DNA of 64,000 nt from Casuarina equisetifolia (taxonomy: Eukaryota > Streptophyta > Magnoliopsida > Fagales > Casuarinaceae), in NCBI GenBank assembly GCA_028551475.1, contig CM052354.1, positions 3,951,391-4,015,390 of the forward strand, given 5' to 3'. The position numbers were made by a program, and so were the translations under genes. Position 1 is the stretch's first letter. Each line of letters starts with the position of its first letter. The notes under the pieces are model-generated. The model ran no database searches. It had not been told where the DNA came from and saw only the letters and a program-made list of their open reading frames with translations. Positions 47,331-59,028 of the stretch are shown piece by piece.

Positions 47331-47712
47331 ATGAAATCTCTCCATATTTCTATGGTGCTAATTATATTACTCTATCTTGATATTGGTGAGTACTTCATTG
47401 TCTCTATGTCTTGTTCTACATTCTAATTTGTTGAATTTCGTTCAATTGGTTAGTAAGAAACGGTGTTGAGCTTTAGAAACTCTGTGTCAAACCAACTGTG
47501 AGGAGATCTACTTGTTGGCTAGTCTAAAAAGTGTTTTGATTGCAGGGATTTGGGTCATGGCAAACATGCATGTCTGTCACAAAGTTGAGAAGATTACTCA
47601 CTGCACAAGCCTGAAATGCAACAACTTGTGTGTACACAAATATGGGCACCTTGGTAGAGGTGTCCGTGGATATTGTAATAGAGCTGGTTGCTTATGTTTC
47701 TATCCTTGTTAA
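47331..47712 (+). CDS. Defensin-like secreted peptide 2 (DEFL), two exons
   Basis: Exon 1 47331-47385 (signal peptide MKSLHISMVLIILLYLDI), GTGAGT donor, 160-bp intron, GATTGCAG acceptor, exon 2 47546-47712 ending TAA; 73 residues. The eight cysteines and their spacing are identical to DEFL gene 1. In the mature domain the only change I see is Asn for Ile between cysteines 5 and 6 (YCNRAGC against YCIRAGC). Splice sites, start, stop and TATA box are intact, so this copy is the more likely of the pair to be expressed. Secreted; role in defence or signalling not determinable from sequence. Confidence 0.87.
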
Positions 47713-48859
47713 CTTATTATCATCTATTAACAAAATAAAGCCAAAAGCAAAGAGTTCAATAATATAAATCTCTCTCTCTCTTTAAAGGAGTTTAATAGTG
47801 CTTTAAAATGTTCAATTCTTGTTAATCAAATCACAGATATAATGTGATATTAAAGTTTAAATTTAAGTATGGCATTCCTTTTACTTGCAGACAAAGATTC
47901 TTCTAGGAAATATTTTTTTCTCACAATTAGTGTGAGGCATATTAAAATCAGCATGTCCAGCATTGTTTAAATATTATCTTGATATCCTTTCTGAGATGAA
48001 AGATTTGCTTCTCTTCTTATTAGTCAGTTTTAAAGAATTAAATGAGCTTTTTAACTAATAGCTTTTACCGCCTTCGTAAGTATTAGCTCCACCTCTTGCT
48101 ACCACTTTGATTTCTAGTGAACAACAAGATAAGATCTTCTAAGATGAGAAAGATACAGAAAAATGGAAATTTACTTCATTTTCTATAGAAGAACCAACAA
48201 AATGCATGAATTGCACTCAAACGATCGTAAGAAAACCCAACATGATCTACATGCTAATGACAAGTAGAAAAAAATAAAAAATAAAATGGTACTTAGTTTT
48301 CTAGGATTAGAAAATGGTTTAGGGTGCAGTTAGTTGACCATGCAGTCATTGAATTGGCCATAACATGCTTTCTACGAACTACAAGTTTTTCGCTGACATC
48401 CTTTGAACAAGACATACACAAGCAGTTGCAGTAAAAAAGTACTCGGTCATAGATAAGTGGATGAAGAGCTAATCTTATTCTTGATGATGGTAAATCCGAA
48501 AAACAAATCTATAAATTAAAAAAAAAATGTCTTCCATTGATGGGCATTATGAATGATTAAGATATCAATTTATCATTAATGTTGTATAATCTCTAGCATC
48601 ACTTCCCATATTTAGATTGTAGGATGATATTGTGCCTTTGTGTGTGTGAGTGTGAGTATTTTAAGAAATAGGGGCAATACCCTAACAAATTTTATTAATA
48701 ATAACAAGGTTGATCATAACAATTGTATCTTAAATAAGTACAAAGGGTAAGGTATAAGCCTAATTCTTAAAAAAAGCAAAATGCTTACATATCAAATTGT
48801 TACATAAAACATAAAAAGAAAGTATGAAATATAAGCAACACATATGCTTAACTTTATTG
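47713..48859. other. 3' flank of DEFL gene 2, no further gene
   Basis: Aligns with 32086-33199 of copy A. Contains a CT-repeat near 47768 and AT-rich DNA, no gene. Confidence 0.5.
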
Positions 48860-49530
48860 TGGACTATACTTACCTAATCCTAATTGATCTTACATAAAAA
48901 CAATGAGACATGGGCAAGGCAAAAAGCTAGGATGTTTGGAAAGTTTAGCATTTGGACTACATGTCTATAGTTAGCAAAACAATCAACAAGTGCATTCCTC
49001 TCTCAATATACATGTTGTACTTTTGTAGATGCTAAAATCATAAATATACACTAATGAATAACATACTCCAATTTTCAAGGAGTCCTCTATTTTTTAGATA
49101 AAAGGAATCTAATTCAATGATATTAGGTACTTGATTTCATTCTTGGCATATCTTAAGGCCTTCTAACAAGGTGTATGCTTTAGCATTTGCACTACTACTT
49201 CATACTAACTTGATTGAAAAAGTCATGATGATACTTTCCTTATAATTTTTAAGTATTTTCCCTCTAACATTTTGCCCCATAATACTTGAACCATCTATAT
49301 ATAACTTGTACTGTCCCATTAGCGGAGGTTGCCATTTGACCTAAACTCCTCTTCAAAAAGAAAGTTGAGCCATAGGAACTTTCAATAAACATAATGAAAC
49401 TTAATTAAGAAAACTTACTTAGACCTTAACTTAAATGAGAGTGGACAACTATAGCATCTGATGTGTAACATCCTCGTTAATTTTGTTTAAAAATATACTT
49501 TTTCCATTGTGTTTTTCCCAATTCCTAGCC
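48860..49530 (-). pseudogene. LINE-type retrotransposon fragment, RNase H part only (copy B)
   Basis: Counterpart of 33200-33905. The RNase H-like region is present with similar stops. The zinc-finger-like part found in copy A is missing: the sequence jumps from TTCCTAGCCAACC straight to AAATGTAAGTTGTAG. That is a 424-bp deletion in B, or an extra segment in A. Confidence 0.6.
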
Positions 49531-49761
49531 AACCATTTAAATGTAAGTTGTAGAATATAGTAAATGATTAATGTTTTGGTTCATCTCTTAGATTTTTTAT
49601 TGAAAATCTACAAATAATATTATTTTATTTTATCTTTTCTATCAATTAGAATTTTAAAAATAAATATATGAGTATCACATACTCTAATTTATAATACTCT
49701 AGTTCTTGTTATCAAATCTAAGGACTATTATTTCCACCATTCTCAAAAGGAAAAGAAAACT

Positions 49762-49816
49762 ATGAAAACTCTCTATATTTCCATAGTCCTAATAACTTGT
49801 CTCTAACTTGGCGAGT
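49762..49816 (+). pseudogene. Broken DEFL exon 1 (copy B)
   Basis: ATG at 49762 followed by the same codons as 34555, TAA in frame at 49804-49806 and a GGCGAGT donor. Same lesions as in copy A, so they were inherited from the common ancestor of the two copies. Confidence 0.75.
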
Positions 49817-50039
49817 ACTTCATCGTCTATCTATGTTTTGTTCTACAATTCAATTTCTAGAATTTCATTCCATTGGCTAATAAGAAACAATGTTTAGCCT
49901 CCAAATCTCTAGACATACTAAGAGCTCTAGTTTCAGTTAGTTCTTTTTCACCCTAAATTTCTAAAGAACTCGATTTCATGTATAATAAAACAGTAGTTCC
50001 ATTTTTTTTTTTAATGGATTGTTCTTTGTCATAATACGG

Positions 50040-50933
50040 GTAAACTTTATTTCAGTTGAGAAACAAATAATTTCGGGGACTTTATAGTCATTGTCTATCT
50101 TAAGGAGGGATGGTTGCACGTCTCCCGAGACGAAGAATGGAATTCTTGACTGCCGACCATTCTTTAAGGTGGGTTTGGAGATTGTAGTTTCTGAATCAAC
50201 TCATGATGTTTTGAAAAGAAAACTGATATGGGCGGAAGAAATAGTACAGATAATTGGTCCTTGCAGCGGCCGATCCAGAATCAGAGGAAGAAACTTCTTC
50301 TTTCCCTGACCTACGACGGCCTTCGGTGTTTAAGACAGGAAAAGAATCTCGTTTGAGTTACTAGATGTTAAAAGCTTTTCGGACTTCCCTTCTATTTAAG
50401 CTTTCCTACAGGGCTGTGCAGTCACTCCAGCATGGAGCAGACGTGCGAGTAAAGATGACTTTATCACTGGCTTTCCCTTACCCGTTGACTTTTACATATG
50501 TTAGGGTTGTAGCTCTGTCTACGCCACTCTAAACAAGTGATCATAGATTGAGTAATCTTCCAATCTGTATGTGTTTTATCAGCTTTTACCGGCTTGCTGG
50601 CGCAATTTGCCATAGAAAAAAAATGATAATGAAGAAGTAGATCATCAGTAATTAAAAGCTCGATTCAGCAAAGCACGAAAGCGTTTACATAGGACTGAGA
50701 AACCATGGACACCAAGAGGGATTCAACATAACTTCAGAAGACACATTTTCAATACAGACATATATTTCATGCAGCACACGTAGATGAGACAGATTCTGTG
50801 AGATACTGCCGCATGACCTGAAAAGGGTACCAGAGCAGCGTTAGATGGCGTAAAAGACTAAACTTTTCCTTTTCAAAGAACACCAACATTCTACAGATAA
50901 ACAGCCGACCTCAGGTAGGCGACAGATATAGCT
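50040..50933. other. Conserved segment downstream of secreted-peptide gene 2
   Basis: Counterpart of 34860-35737. The 72-codon frame at 50091-50309 (RDGCTSPETKNG, CRPFFKVGLEIVV, ESTHDVLKRKLIWAEEIVQI) is open here and interrupted in A. I do not recognise it. It may be a gene fragment. Confidence 0.4.
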
Positions 50934-51221
50934 TCATTGTCCTTGTTGGTGACAACGTCCTTTACCAGGGTGTCCAGGGACATACGTGCAGCCATTGGGG
51001 GCTGACGGCGGCACTGGTCCACGATTTTGTGGAAACGACACGCTGTTGGCCACATAGAAATGCGGCTCTGGTACGTGATGTGGCGGAGATGACCACTTGT
51101 TTGCACCTGGTGTTAACTTCCGGTCATCCAGAACCCTTGCAGCTGCCAGAGGCTGCGTGCCAGAAATCAAGAACCAAAGCACCATTGCAGCCCTGAATAA
51201 GGCTTTCACCCTGGCGAGCAT
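50934..51221 (-). CDS. Secreted peptide precursor, CTNIP/SCREW-like, copy B (95 aa)
   Basis: ATG at 51221 (MLARVKALFRAAMVLWFLIS...), TGA at 50934. The frame is open further upstream to 51407, but the start matching copy A is the one that begins the signal peptide. Signal peptide ends near LAAARVLDD. The conserved C-terminal block is VPPSAPNGCTYVPG followed by HPGKGRCHQQGQ, with the two mature cysteines kept. Relative to copy A it has lost three residues in the signal peptide and gained one before the second cysteine, all in phase. Same interpretation as copy A: a secreted precursor processed to a short C-terminal signalling peptide, possibly of the CTNIP/SCREW family. Confidence 0.72.
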   Translation of the reverse strand: MLARVKALFRAAMVLWFLISGTQPLAAARVLDDRKLTPGANKWSSPPHHVPEPHFYVANSVSFPQNRGPVPPSAPNGCTYVPGHPGKGRCHQQGQ

Positions 51222-52790
51222 GATCGAGAAACAGATATTCAGGGCGTATTGAAGGAAGGATGATCGCGAAGGATGTGAGGTTACGAGTCTCAGTTGAGAA
51301 GTTACTTTAGAGTAGACTCGAGGAAAGAAATGGTGGGTTAAATAGCCTCGCGAACTTGGACTAAGTGGGCAGACCAGGTACACTGCGGTAGTAGTTTGTT
51401 TGTGCACTCTGTATTATACAATCGGGCTAGCTGATGTTTGTACAGTAGTTTAGGCCCATCCTTGTAGTCTTTTCCCCTGTGTATGTATTAGAAGGCTTCG
51501 TGTTCTTTCATTCAATTGACTACTGTGAAGAGGGCAAGTACTGCCTATGGGCATTCCTCCCTCGCATGTGTTCTCTTAGAGTGATTAATTTGTTTGTTAT
51601 GTCCTGCAGAAAGGTTGTGCTGCCTCTAGCCGAACCTTTAAGACAATTGTGAGCGAAGGATCCGGAGACTAATTGGTGTTATGAGGCCCTTCACCTTATG
51701 CTAGAATCATATGTAGCGCACAACTTGCTATCATGTTGAGAAGTGAGCAAATGATTTACCTTTTCTTCTTTTTTTTCCTCATGATGGTACTTACACCGAT
51801 TATCTCCTTCCAAGTGTCCAATCAGCATATGCATGTATGAGCAGAGTCATTCCCAAAAGGGTATAAAGGATTATATATGTTTAATATAAAACTTTTATTT
51901 TTAACACTTTTCACTATATTTTAAACTCAAAGATGTATAAGGCGGAATGAATGCTCCTTATATATGAGAACATATTTTAAACGTTTAAAGGAATGGAAGT
52001 TGTAATATATAAACCATGCTTCTAATATCATATTAAAAGATCCAAAGGAAACCAAAATATTATTTAAAACCTAGAGGGTCTTTTCATTTAAATTTACCTC
52101 ATAACTTTTATTTCCTAATGTGGAATTCTTATATTCCACATAGCTTAAATGGCTCAAGTTTGGGGAAGATATACATTTGGGCCCCTAGTATATAAATGAA
52201 AAGTTTTGAAGTTCTTTTTAAGTCAGTCAAATTGCAGTGTCTTGGCAAAAGGCGTTAATTTGCAAGTAGTGTTTCAAAAGAATGCTCTTTGCACTTTTAA
52301 ATTCCAATGTTCACAACCTTCTTTTATCTACAACGATCAAATAAAAGGTTATCTTTTGGGTAAATAAAATGTTGAAATTTAGCTTGACTCCTATATTATC
52401 AACAAATTAATCTATTACATAACTTATATATGGAAGTGTTACCCTCTTTTATAAATCTATTCTTTTAGTATGGTATTAGACTTAAGTTATAATTGAGATA
52501 CCCCTTAATTATGAATTGAGTCTTTGTTAAAAGTTCATTTCCATACTTAAAGAGGCTTGTCAAAATTCAATATTTATCTTATATGTTTTATATATGAAAA
52601 TATTGAGATATATGAAAATATTCATATCTAGCAAAACAAGTATTTTGGGTTCAAATCTCCTCAGTTGTATTTCTGATTGACATGAGTATGTCTCAATGTG
52701 AACTACTATTTCTCAGTTTAAGTCATCAAACAAAACTTGGTGAGGGTATTGGGTTCTGAAAAAAAAAAAATCTTTTAGAAGGAATGCTGA
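51222..52790. other. Upstream of secreted-peptide gene 2, end of copy B
   Basis: Likely promoter of the minus-strand peptide gene, then AT-rich sequence matching 36032-37300. About 160 bp at 51475-51640 (CTGCAGAAAGGTTGTGCTGC, CGAAGGATCCGGAGAC) are absent from copy A. No gene seen. Confidence 0.45.
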
Positions 52791-52848
52791 TAAAGTATAT
52801 CAAAGAGGCTTCTCTCTCGTGCCATTCAAAAATAAGATATATCGAAGA

Positions 52849-53535
52849 TTTACCTTTTGTTTTTGCTCTCACCGAAAGGCAACCATGTGGAGAGCAATTG
52901 CTCTTCCCGCATGCCAATCAAAAATATTTCAAAGTTTTACCTCTTGCTTTTGCTTTAACCAAAAGCTAAACATGTGGAAAGCAAATCAAAAATAAAATAT
53001 ATCAAAGTTTTACCTTTTGCCTTTGCTCTCACCGAAAGCTAACCATGTGGAGACCAATTGCTAGTCCCGCATGCCAATCAAAAATAAAATATATCAAAGT
53101 TTTTACCTGTTGCTTTTGCTTTCACAGAAAGCTAACCATGTGGTGAGCAAATGCTCTTCCCGCATGCAAATCAAAAATAAAATATATCAAAGTTTTACCT
53201 TTTGCCTTTGCTCTCACCGAAAGCTAACCATGTGGAAAGCAATTGCTCTTCCCACATGCCAATCAAAAATAAAATATATCAAAGTTTTACCTTTTGCTTT
53301 TGCTCTCACCGAAAGCTAACCAAATGGAGAGCAATTGCTATTCCCGCATGACAATCAAAAATTAAATACCAAAGTTTTACCTTTTGCTTTTGCCGAAAGC
53401 CAACCATGTGGAGAACCATTAGTTTTTTTCGCATGCTAACCAAAAACGAAGTATCAAAGTTTTACCTTTTGCTTTTGCTTTCGCCCAAACCCAACCATGT
53501 GGAAAGCGATTAGTTTTCCCGCATTCCAACTAAAA
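52849..53535. repeat. Minisatellite array, eight units of about 72-93 bp (block copy 2)
   Basis: Units carry TTTTACCTTTTGC.TTTGCT, CACCGAAAGCTAACCATGTG, GAGCAATTGCTCTTCCCGCA and ATCAAAAATAAAATATATC. The ACCATGTGG core occurs near 52881, 52970, 53042, 53132, 53227, 53320 (as CCAAATGG), 53402 and 53493. The commonest spacing, 92-93 bp, mostly breaks reading frame from unit to unit. The most regular of the four arrays. Confidence 0.9.
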
Positions 53536-54802
53536 AGGAAATCATGAGGCGTGCCATACAAAGTTTTTTAGGAGACACGGACACAAACACATTCCCATGT
53601 CTTTTTTGGAAGGGCGTGTCATTGAAAAGTTTTGCTATGTGCTTCGTCATTTTCCTACGTGGACACGGAAATGAGAGTAAATATATAAACTAATTACGCA
53701 TAGGTATATTCTAGGGCATATAATAGTTATTCCTTTAGTTGTTCAAATGTGGGTATGGCATTGTGTGTTATATCCATACGTGAATGGTGATGTGATCTGA
53801 CAAGTTCTCCAAAAAGTGGTATTAGAGTAAGATGATTGAACATAGTAAATTCATATGAACAAAAATGAAGAAACAAGTTGATGGTTTTTATTAAAACATT
53901 TGTGAGTCAAATCAAAAGTTTTATTGAAGAACATGATAGGTTGAAGATAATCAGAAGTTTTGTTGGTTATCAACCTGAAGATTAGATCCATGAAATTGTT
54001 TGTGGTGGTCAAATAGAGATATCAAATGATGAAGAATGGCGGTGAAAAAGATCCAAAAGAGATAAGATGATGTATTCCAGTTTACCGGGGAGAAAGGAAA
54101 GATTCCAGATGATCCGTGGAAACTGACCATTTGGAGAAACATTTCTTTTCGCGCATGTCAAACAAAGAGGAAATCATGAGGCAGCTTTTTGCCGGTGATA
54201 GAAGCATTCTCAGCTCTTTTGAAGCGCATCCCATTCAAAGTTTTGCGTTTTGCTTCTTAATTTCGTGAAAAAAATAACCAAAAAGAAAGAAAATGTGACC
54301 ACATATTTCCTTAAAAGCTGATAGACATTCCTCTTTCCGCATGCCAAACAGGAAGCATGTAATGAAGAAAAGATGACCAGAAAAAAAAATTAAAAGATTA
54401 AATGGTTGGCCTCGCAAGGATTAGTCGAATCAGTCAAAGAAGACATGAGGAAACCGTTGGAATAAATCGAGCTTATTTTTAGTTGACAACATAAAAGAGA
54501 AAAAATAAGAGGCGCTACGGATCTACCAAACGTTTTCTGCAATATATTGATGAAAATAAAAGAAAAAAATCTTTGGAAGGTTTGACAGTAATTATGAAAA
54601 ATTCAAAGCATTATCATTTGGGATGACTTTGCTTGCCATTTAGCTAAGATCTCGTCTAAATGAACACTTCACAAAAAAAAGAAAAAAGAAAACACTCAAA
54701 GGAAGGATAAACTAGAAGATAAGGGTGCTGAGAAATTTGAAATTTTGTGGTGCAGCCTGGAAAGGATTCTTCCCCGCCAAACATGGTCGAGAAAGAAGAA
54801 TT

Positions 54803-54970
54803 CATGCTTGTAACTTCCTTAAATGCTTGCTACAGAAAGGGATGGATACAGAGCGCATGGAATGTAGCCTTCTATTGTTGAGATTCAGGAAAAGGGGGAG
54901 TGGGGAGCTGCCGCTCGGTATAAGGAGGAGTGAGTAAGCTTTGGGGGATCGGCGAGGTTAGTATTTATAA
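54803..54970 (-). promoter_or_regulatory. Promoter-like TATA to ATG module (block copy 2)
   Basis: Minus strand TTATAAATAC at 54961-54970 and ATG at 54805 after AAGTTACAAGC. The frame reads MNSSFSTMFGGEESFPGCTT and stays open for about 50 codons. It keeps a 16-17 bp segment (GAAGAATCCTTTCC) that copies 1 and 3 lack. Confidence 0.5.
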
Positions 54971-55689
54971 TCGTGTTGGGGTGCAGTGTGTTTTTTGTTG
55001 GGGGTTGGATGGGGACCATTCAGGAAGTTCTTATGGTAAAGTTGACGTCTTCCATCCATGGCACTATTTTTTAAGAGATTTAAATTTGAAAATTAATTTT
55101 GACATATTTTATTTAAATTGACAAGAGGGTTATGAAGATTAACAAGATAAAGACTATGATTTTGCACGACTCGGAGAAGTTTTCTTCGGGATTGTAAGCA
55201 CAGTTGCTTAAGCATTTGAATTCTCTAAAGAAAAAGTATAGAAGATAATGAAAATAGTGAAGAATAATATTTTCTCATTTTACTTTAAACCAAAATAACA
55301 TAAGAAGAATTTTGACTCAATTGGCAGCCAAGGTTGCTTAGTACTCTTGAGCCCAAATTTGACACTCAGTCAATAAATGAGAATTAAAATTTAAATGTTA
55401 GGAAATGATATTTCACTTTTTCATTTTTTCTTGATCATGGTATTTTAATATAATTGTCTCCTTAATAACAAGAATAATCTACTAAAAATCAAGCAACGAA
55501 AGAGAGTTCACGCCTAATATACCTTTTTAACTTTAATTTTTTTTAAAATGGTAGCGAGAAGAAGCTAAAAGAACTAAGAAAATTATGAATAGTCCACTCT
55601 TTTCTTTAGCTAATTAGCAACTTCTCGAGCAATATGAATCTTTTAAAAATAAAATTTTAAAACAAAATTACAAAGATTAAAACAATTGT

Positions 55690-55860
55690 CTAACAAAGTA
55701 CAGGCCTTGCACCCAAGCTGAAAAGATGTCAATAGAGCCAGTTCCCATTAAACTGGAGAAGAAATCGTTGCAAACTTTTCGAGATGTGAATGTGATGGCT
55801 TCTAATTTAAAGCGCACAACTTCCTCCCTGATTCCGCGTTTGATTGCAGCAAAACAAACC
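55690..55860. repeat. Duplicated segment shared with the methyltransferase flank
   Basis: Matches 62690-62840: GTACAGGCCT, AAGCTGAAAAGA.GTC, TTGTGATGGCT.C.GATTTAAAGCG-like and CAACTTCCTC.CTGATTC.GCG words in the same order. At 62840 it directly borders the stop codon of the methyltransferase exon, so this may be an old copy of that gene's 3' region. No coding function assigned. Confidence 0.6.
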
Positions 55861-57330
55861 ACTAAGTTCTTTTATCCTACGATCAAGATTCTGCCTCAAA
55901 CTGAAGTGGTTCAGAGTATGGCTTCACCTGTTGAGCCCATATCAGAATAATGATAATTTGATAATTTAATCATTGTAGTGAAAGAATGTGTTAAAATACA
56001 ACCAACAAATCTCATATTATTAAATAATGTATTAATTATATTTTATAAATTCTTTAGTTAATTTTTAAGTTAAATAATAAAAAAATTAACACGTCTAATG
56101 ATTATAAAATATGTGATCCTAGATGTTGAACCTAGGGAAGTGCCAAGCACGCAAGGATTATGTCTGCTCGAATGGAAACCATGAGTCCGATACAATGCTA
56201 TTTTATTATGTATCTCACAATGCTTTTATGAAACAAAGATTTATGAAAATTAATTTTAACGAGGATATAACTTAAGAACTTATTCAAATAAAATGTACTT
56301 TTGTTTCAAAAGAAAAATACTATTGATGAAAATAATTGATAAACATAGTGCAACACGAACACGAAGAACTTTATTCAAATTAGAAGTTATATGTCTGGGA
56401 AAGTACCAACCTAGAAACGCTCTTGTACTTTCCTAGTGGGAGTTTAATCTATTAAAAATAGGTTTAAAGTTCAACTTAAAATTTACTTTATGAGTTAGAG
56501 AATTTTTTTTTTCATATTTAAACACTATTTAAGGATGCTAATTTTTCAACATATAACTTTTATCTCTAACACTACCTTAGACACAAAGTACACTTTAGGT
56601 TTCATGCTTAAATATTTCTTGTGGATACACATGATATTGGTTTTTAATAGACAAGGTAATATAAAAATACTATTAGCCATCCGTTTGGTTATGACCATCT
56701 GTTCTTCTTTATATTGAAGAAACGAAAATTTTTGCTTAATAGATGTACAGAGAATCATAACTTATCGATGCAAATTTTGTTCTGGCGGTTCTTCAAAGTA
56801 CCGAAGCTGGTTCAATCATGGTCCAATAGCTCAGTGTGGTTGCTTAAAGCAATTACAGGCTAGTTGTACTGGACTGGACGTGCATTTTAAAGCAGCCTAT
56901 TGGCATGAAAATTAAACGACTTTCAATGGGCTAAGCAGGGATTGGACTTGACCTAATTCAAGAATTGGAGTAACTCAATAGGTCCACGTCTACATCAAGT
57001 GGCTTTGGACTCCTTATTCAGCACTGCACTTCAGACTGAGCCATATCTGCGGAGTTTCAAGCCTCACTACGTGTCTTAAGAACTATAAATGCCATACAAT
57101 GCCTGGAAACACATATGATTTGTTTAATTACTTCAAGAGCATTGGAAGAAGTGATATTTTATATATTTTATACAGTCAAAGAAATTTCATGCATGAATAA
57201 ATGGTTTACTAAAGAGAGTCATTTTTCATAACTAGTCAAATGAAAACTGAAAAAAATAAATATTGAAAAGATGTATTATGTTGATTTGGAGTGTGCACCT
57301 TTTAGTTTAGTCTGATATCTCAGCCTAGGA
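55861..57330. other. Intergenic, no gene recognised
   Basis: AT-rich to 56760, then a more balanced stretch to 57170 with an ACTATAAATGCC TATA-like box near 57088. No conserved frame follows it. Confidence 0.4.
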
Positions 57331-57332
57331 AC

Positions 57333-57446
57333 TTTGTTCATGGTGATCTTTCACAGGTTATTTCAGCTCTTGCTGTTGATCACACTAGGCTTCTTTCTGG
57401 TAGCGTCATGCTTATAAATTTCGGACGTAGGACTTTCAAGGTGTGA
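57333..57446 (+). pseudogene. Possible WD40-repeat exon fragment
   Basis: One frame reads FVHGDLSQVISALAVDHTRL then LLSGSVMLINFGRRTFKV. VISALAVDHT...LLSGS resembles a WD40 blade as in WDR70-like proteins. The rest of the blade is degenerate, a stop follows, and neighbouring exons are not seen. Short and tentative. Confidence 0.35.
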
Positions 57447-58727
57447 ATTCTCGTTTTGCAGCATTTAGTGTAAACAATAAACAGAAGGACAAAGCAAAAA
57501 AGTAAAAGCTAACCATGTGAAGAGACATTCCTTTTCGCTCATGCCAACAAGGAGGATATCATGAGGCGCGCCATACAAAGCTTTTTGAGGTGCCACGAGC
57601 GTATTCCCAGGTCCTTTTTTGAAGGGCATGCCATTCAAAGTTTTGTAATGAGCTTCTTCCTGTACATGCGTGGAAATGGAAGTGAAAGTAAACATATAAT
57701 TTAATCACGTATAGGTATATTCTAGGGTATCTAATATATATAAACTGCAAAACTTTGTTGGCCCGGTTATAACCTAAGCCAACTCACTCAAGATCTTGAA
57801 TCACAAATAAAGTCACCAAACAGCATAATAGTTACAAATTCAACAGCCATCTATTCCTTTTAGTTCATCAAATGTGAGTGCGACATTATGTTGGCCAAAC
57901 TCCTTCATATATATTGTGTTTGGGTTTGTGTATCTGTTTTGTTGTGTTGTACCTATTGAGTGGTGATTCTGATGAACCTTCAACAAGTGGTATTAGAGAA
58001 AAATGATTGGAACCAAAGATAATTGAATGTGATGAATTCACATGAACAAAAATGAAAAGGCGTATTGATGTTTTTTATATATGAACATTTATGAGTCAAA
58101 TCAAAATTTTTAATGAAGAATATCACAAGTTGAAGATAAAAAGAAGTCTTAAGGTATTGGATTGAAAATCAAACCAGTCAAATTGACTGTAGTGGTCAAA
58201 TTATTCAGCTCAAGTCGAGGCATTAATTGGTGTACAATGACGAAGATACTGGTCCTTAAAGGCAAAGGCCGAGATGAAAAGTCAAGTAAGGTCAAGAAGA
58301 GATAAGATGATGTAGTCCAATTTACGGGGACAAAGGAGAGATATGATAGGTGAAAATTGACAATTTGGAGAAGCATATCTTTTGCGGCATTCCAGACGAA
58401 AAGGAAATCATGAGGCAGTTTTTTCCGGTGATAGAAGCACCTTCTCAGCTCTTTTGAAGAGCATGCCATTCAAAGGTTTGGCTTTGTTGCTTCTTAATTT
58501 AGTGAAAACAATAAACAAAAAGAAAGAAACTATCAGTACGTCTTTCCTTAAAAGATTATTTTAGTCTGACAAAATAAATAGGCGCTCCGGATCCACCAAA
58601 TTTTTTTCTGCAATATATTCATGTAAATAAAGGAAAATGATCTTTAAATGTAAACCGTGTTGATTGGCAGTTATTATGAAAAATCCAAAGCATTATCATT
58701 TGGAATAACTTTGCTTTGCCATTTGGC

Positions 58728-58842
58728 TTTTTTTTTTTTTTTAATTAAACTCACACAAGGGAGGGAGATGAAGATTTGAACCCCTAACTGAATGGACTCG
58801 CCAATCAGGGATCATAACCCATTTACCACTGCATTAGGAGGC
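58728..58842 (-). mobile_element. tRNA-derived SINE, about 115 bp
   Basis: Minus strand begins GCCTCCTAATGCAGTGGTAA (a box A-like region), contains box B-like GGGGTTCAAATCTT (58771-58783) and ends in a run of A. It is flanked by an imperfect 13-14 bp target duplication: 58843-58855 and 58714-58727 (GC.AAA.GGCAA.G). The other block copies lack it at the homologous position (for example near 61900), which gives a clean empty site. Fits an RNA polymerase III-type SINE. Confidence 0.75.
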
Positions 58843-59028
58843 CTTGCCTTTTCGCAAAGGCCTCATCAAACTGAACGCCAAGAAATCCTTTCTGGAACAT
58901 TTTTAACGTTCTCCCCATGAGAAAAAGAAAAGAAAAACTCAAAAAATGGGATAAACTAGAGGACAGGGGGTGAGAAACTTTATATTTTGTGGTGCGGCCC
59001 TCCCAAACATGATCGAGAAAGAGGAATT

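Larger units (their letters stand above)
45228..52790. repeat. Segmental duplication, copy B (about 7.6 kb)
   Basis: Second copy of 29656-37300, same order and orientation. It starts a few bases from the outer edge of the Copia LTR. Compared with A, it lacks about 424 bp of the LINE fragment after 49530, has an internal 20-odd-bp duplication in the gag piece, and has about 160 bp extra near 51475-51640. Confidence 0.92.
52800..55700. repeat. Composite repeat block, copy 2
   Basis: Matches 38560-41120 and the two blocks to its right: minisatellite array, middle segment with AAAGTGGTATTAGAG (53815), and minus-strand TATA/ATG module. Directly follows segmental duplication B as block copy 1 follows A, so the larger duplication may have included it. 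Confidence 0.7.

Noticed and set aside
53071-53319. 82-codon repetitive frame in the minisatellite array
   Set aside because: Unit spacing is not a multiple of three across the array and the frame is not kept in neighbouring units, so a repeat protein is unlikely.
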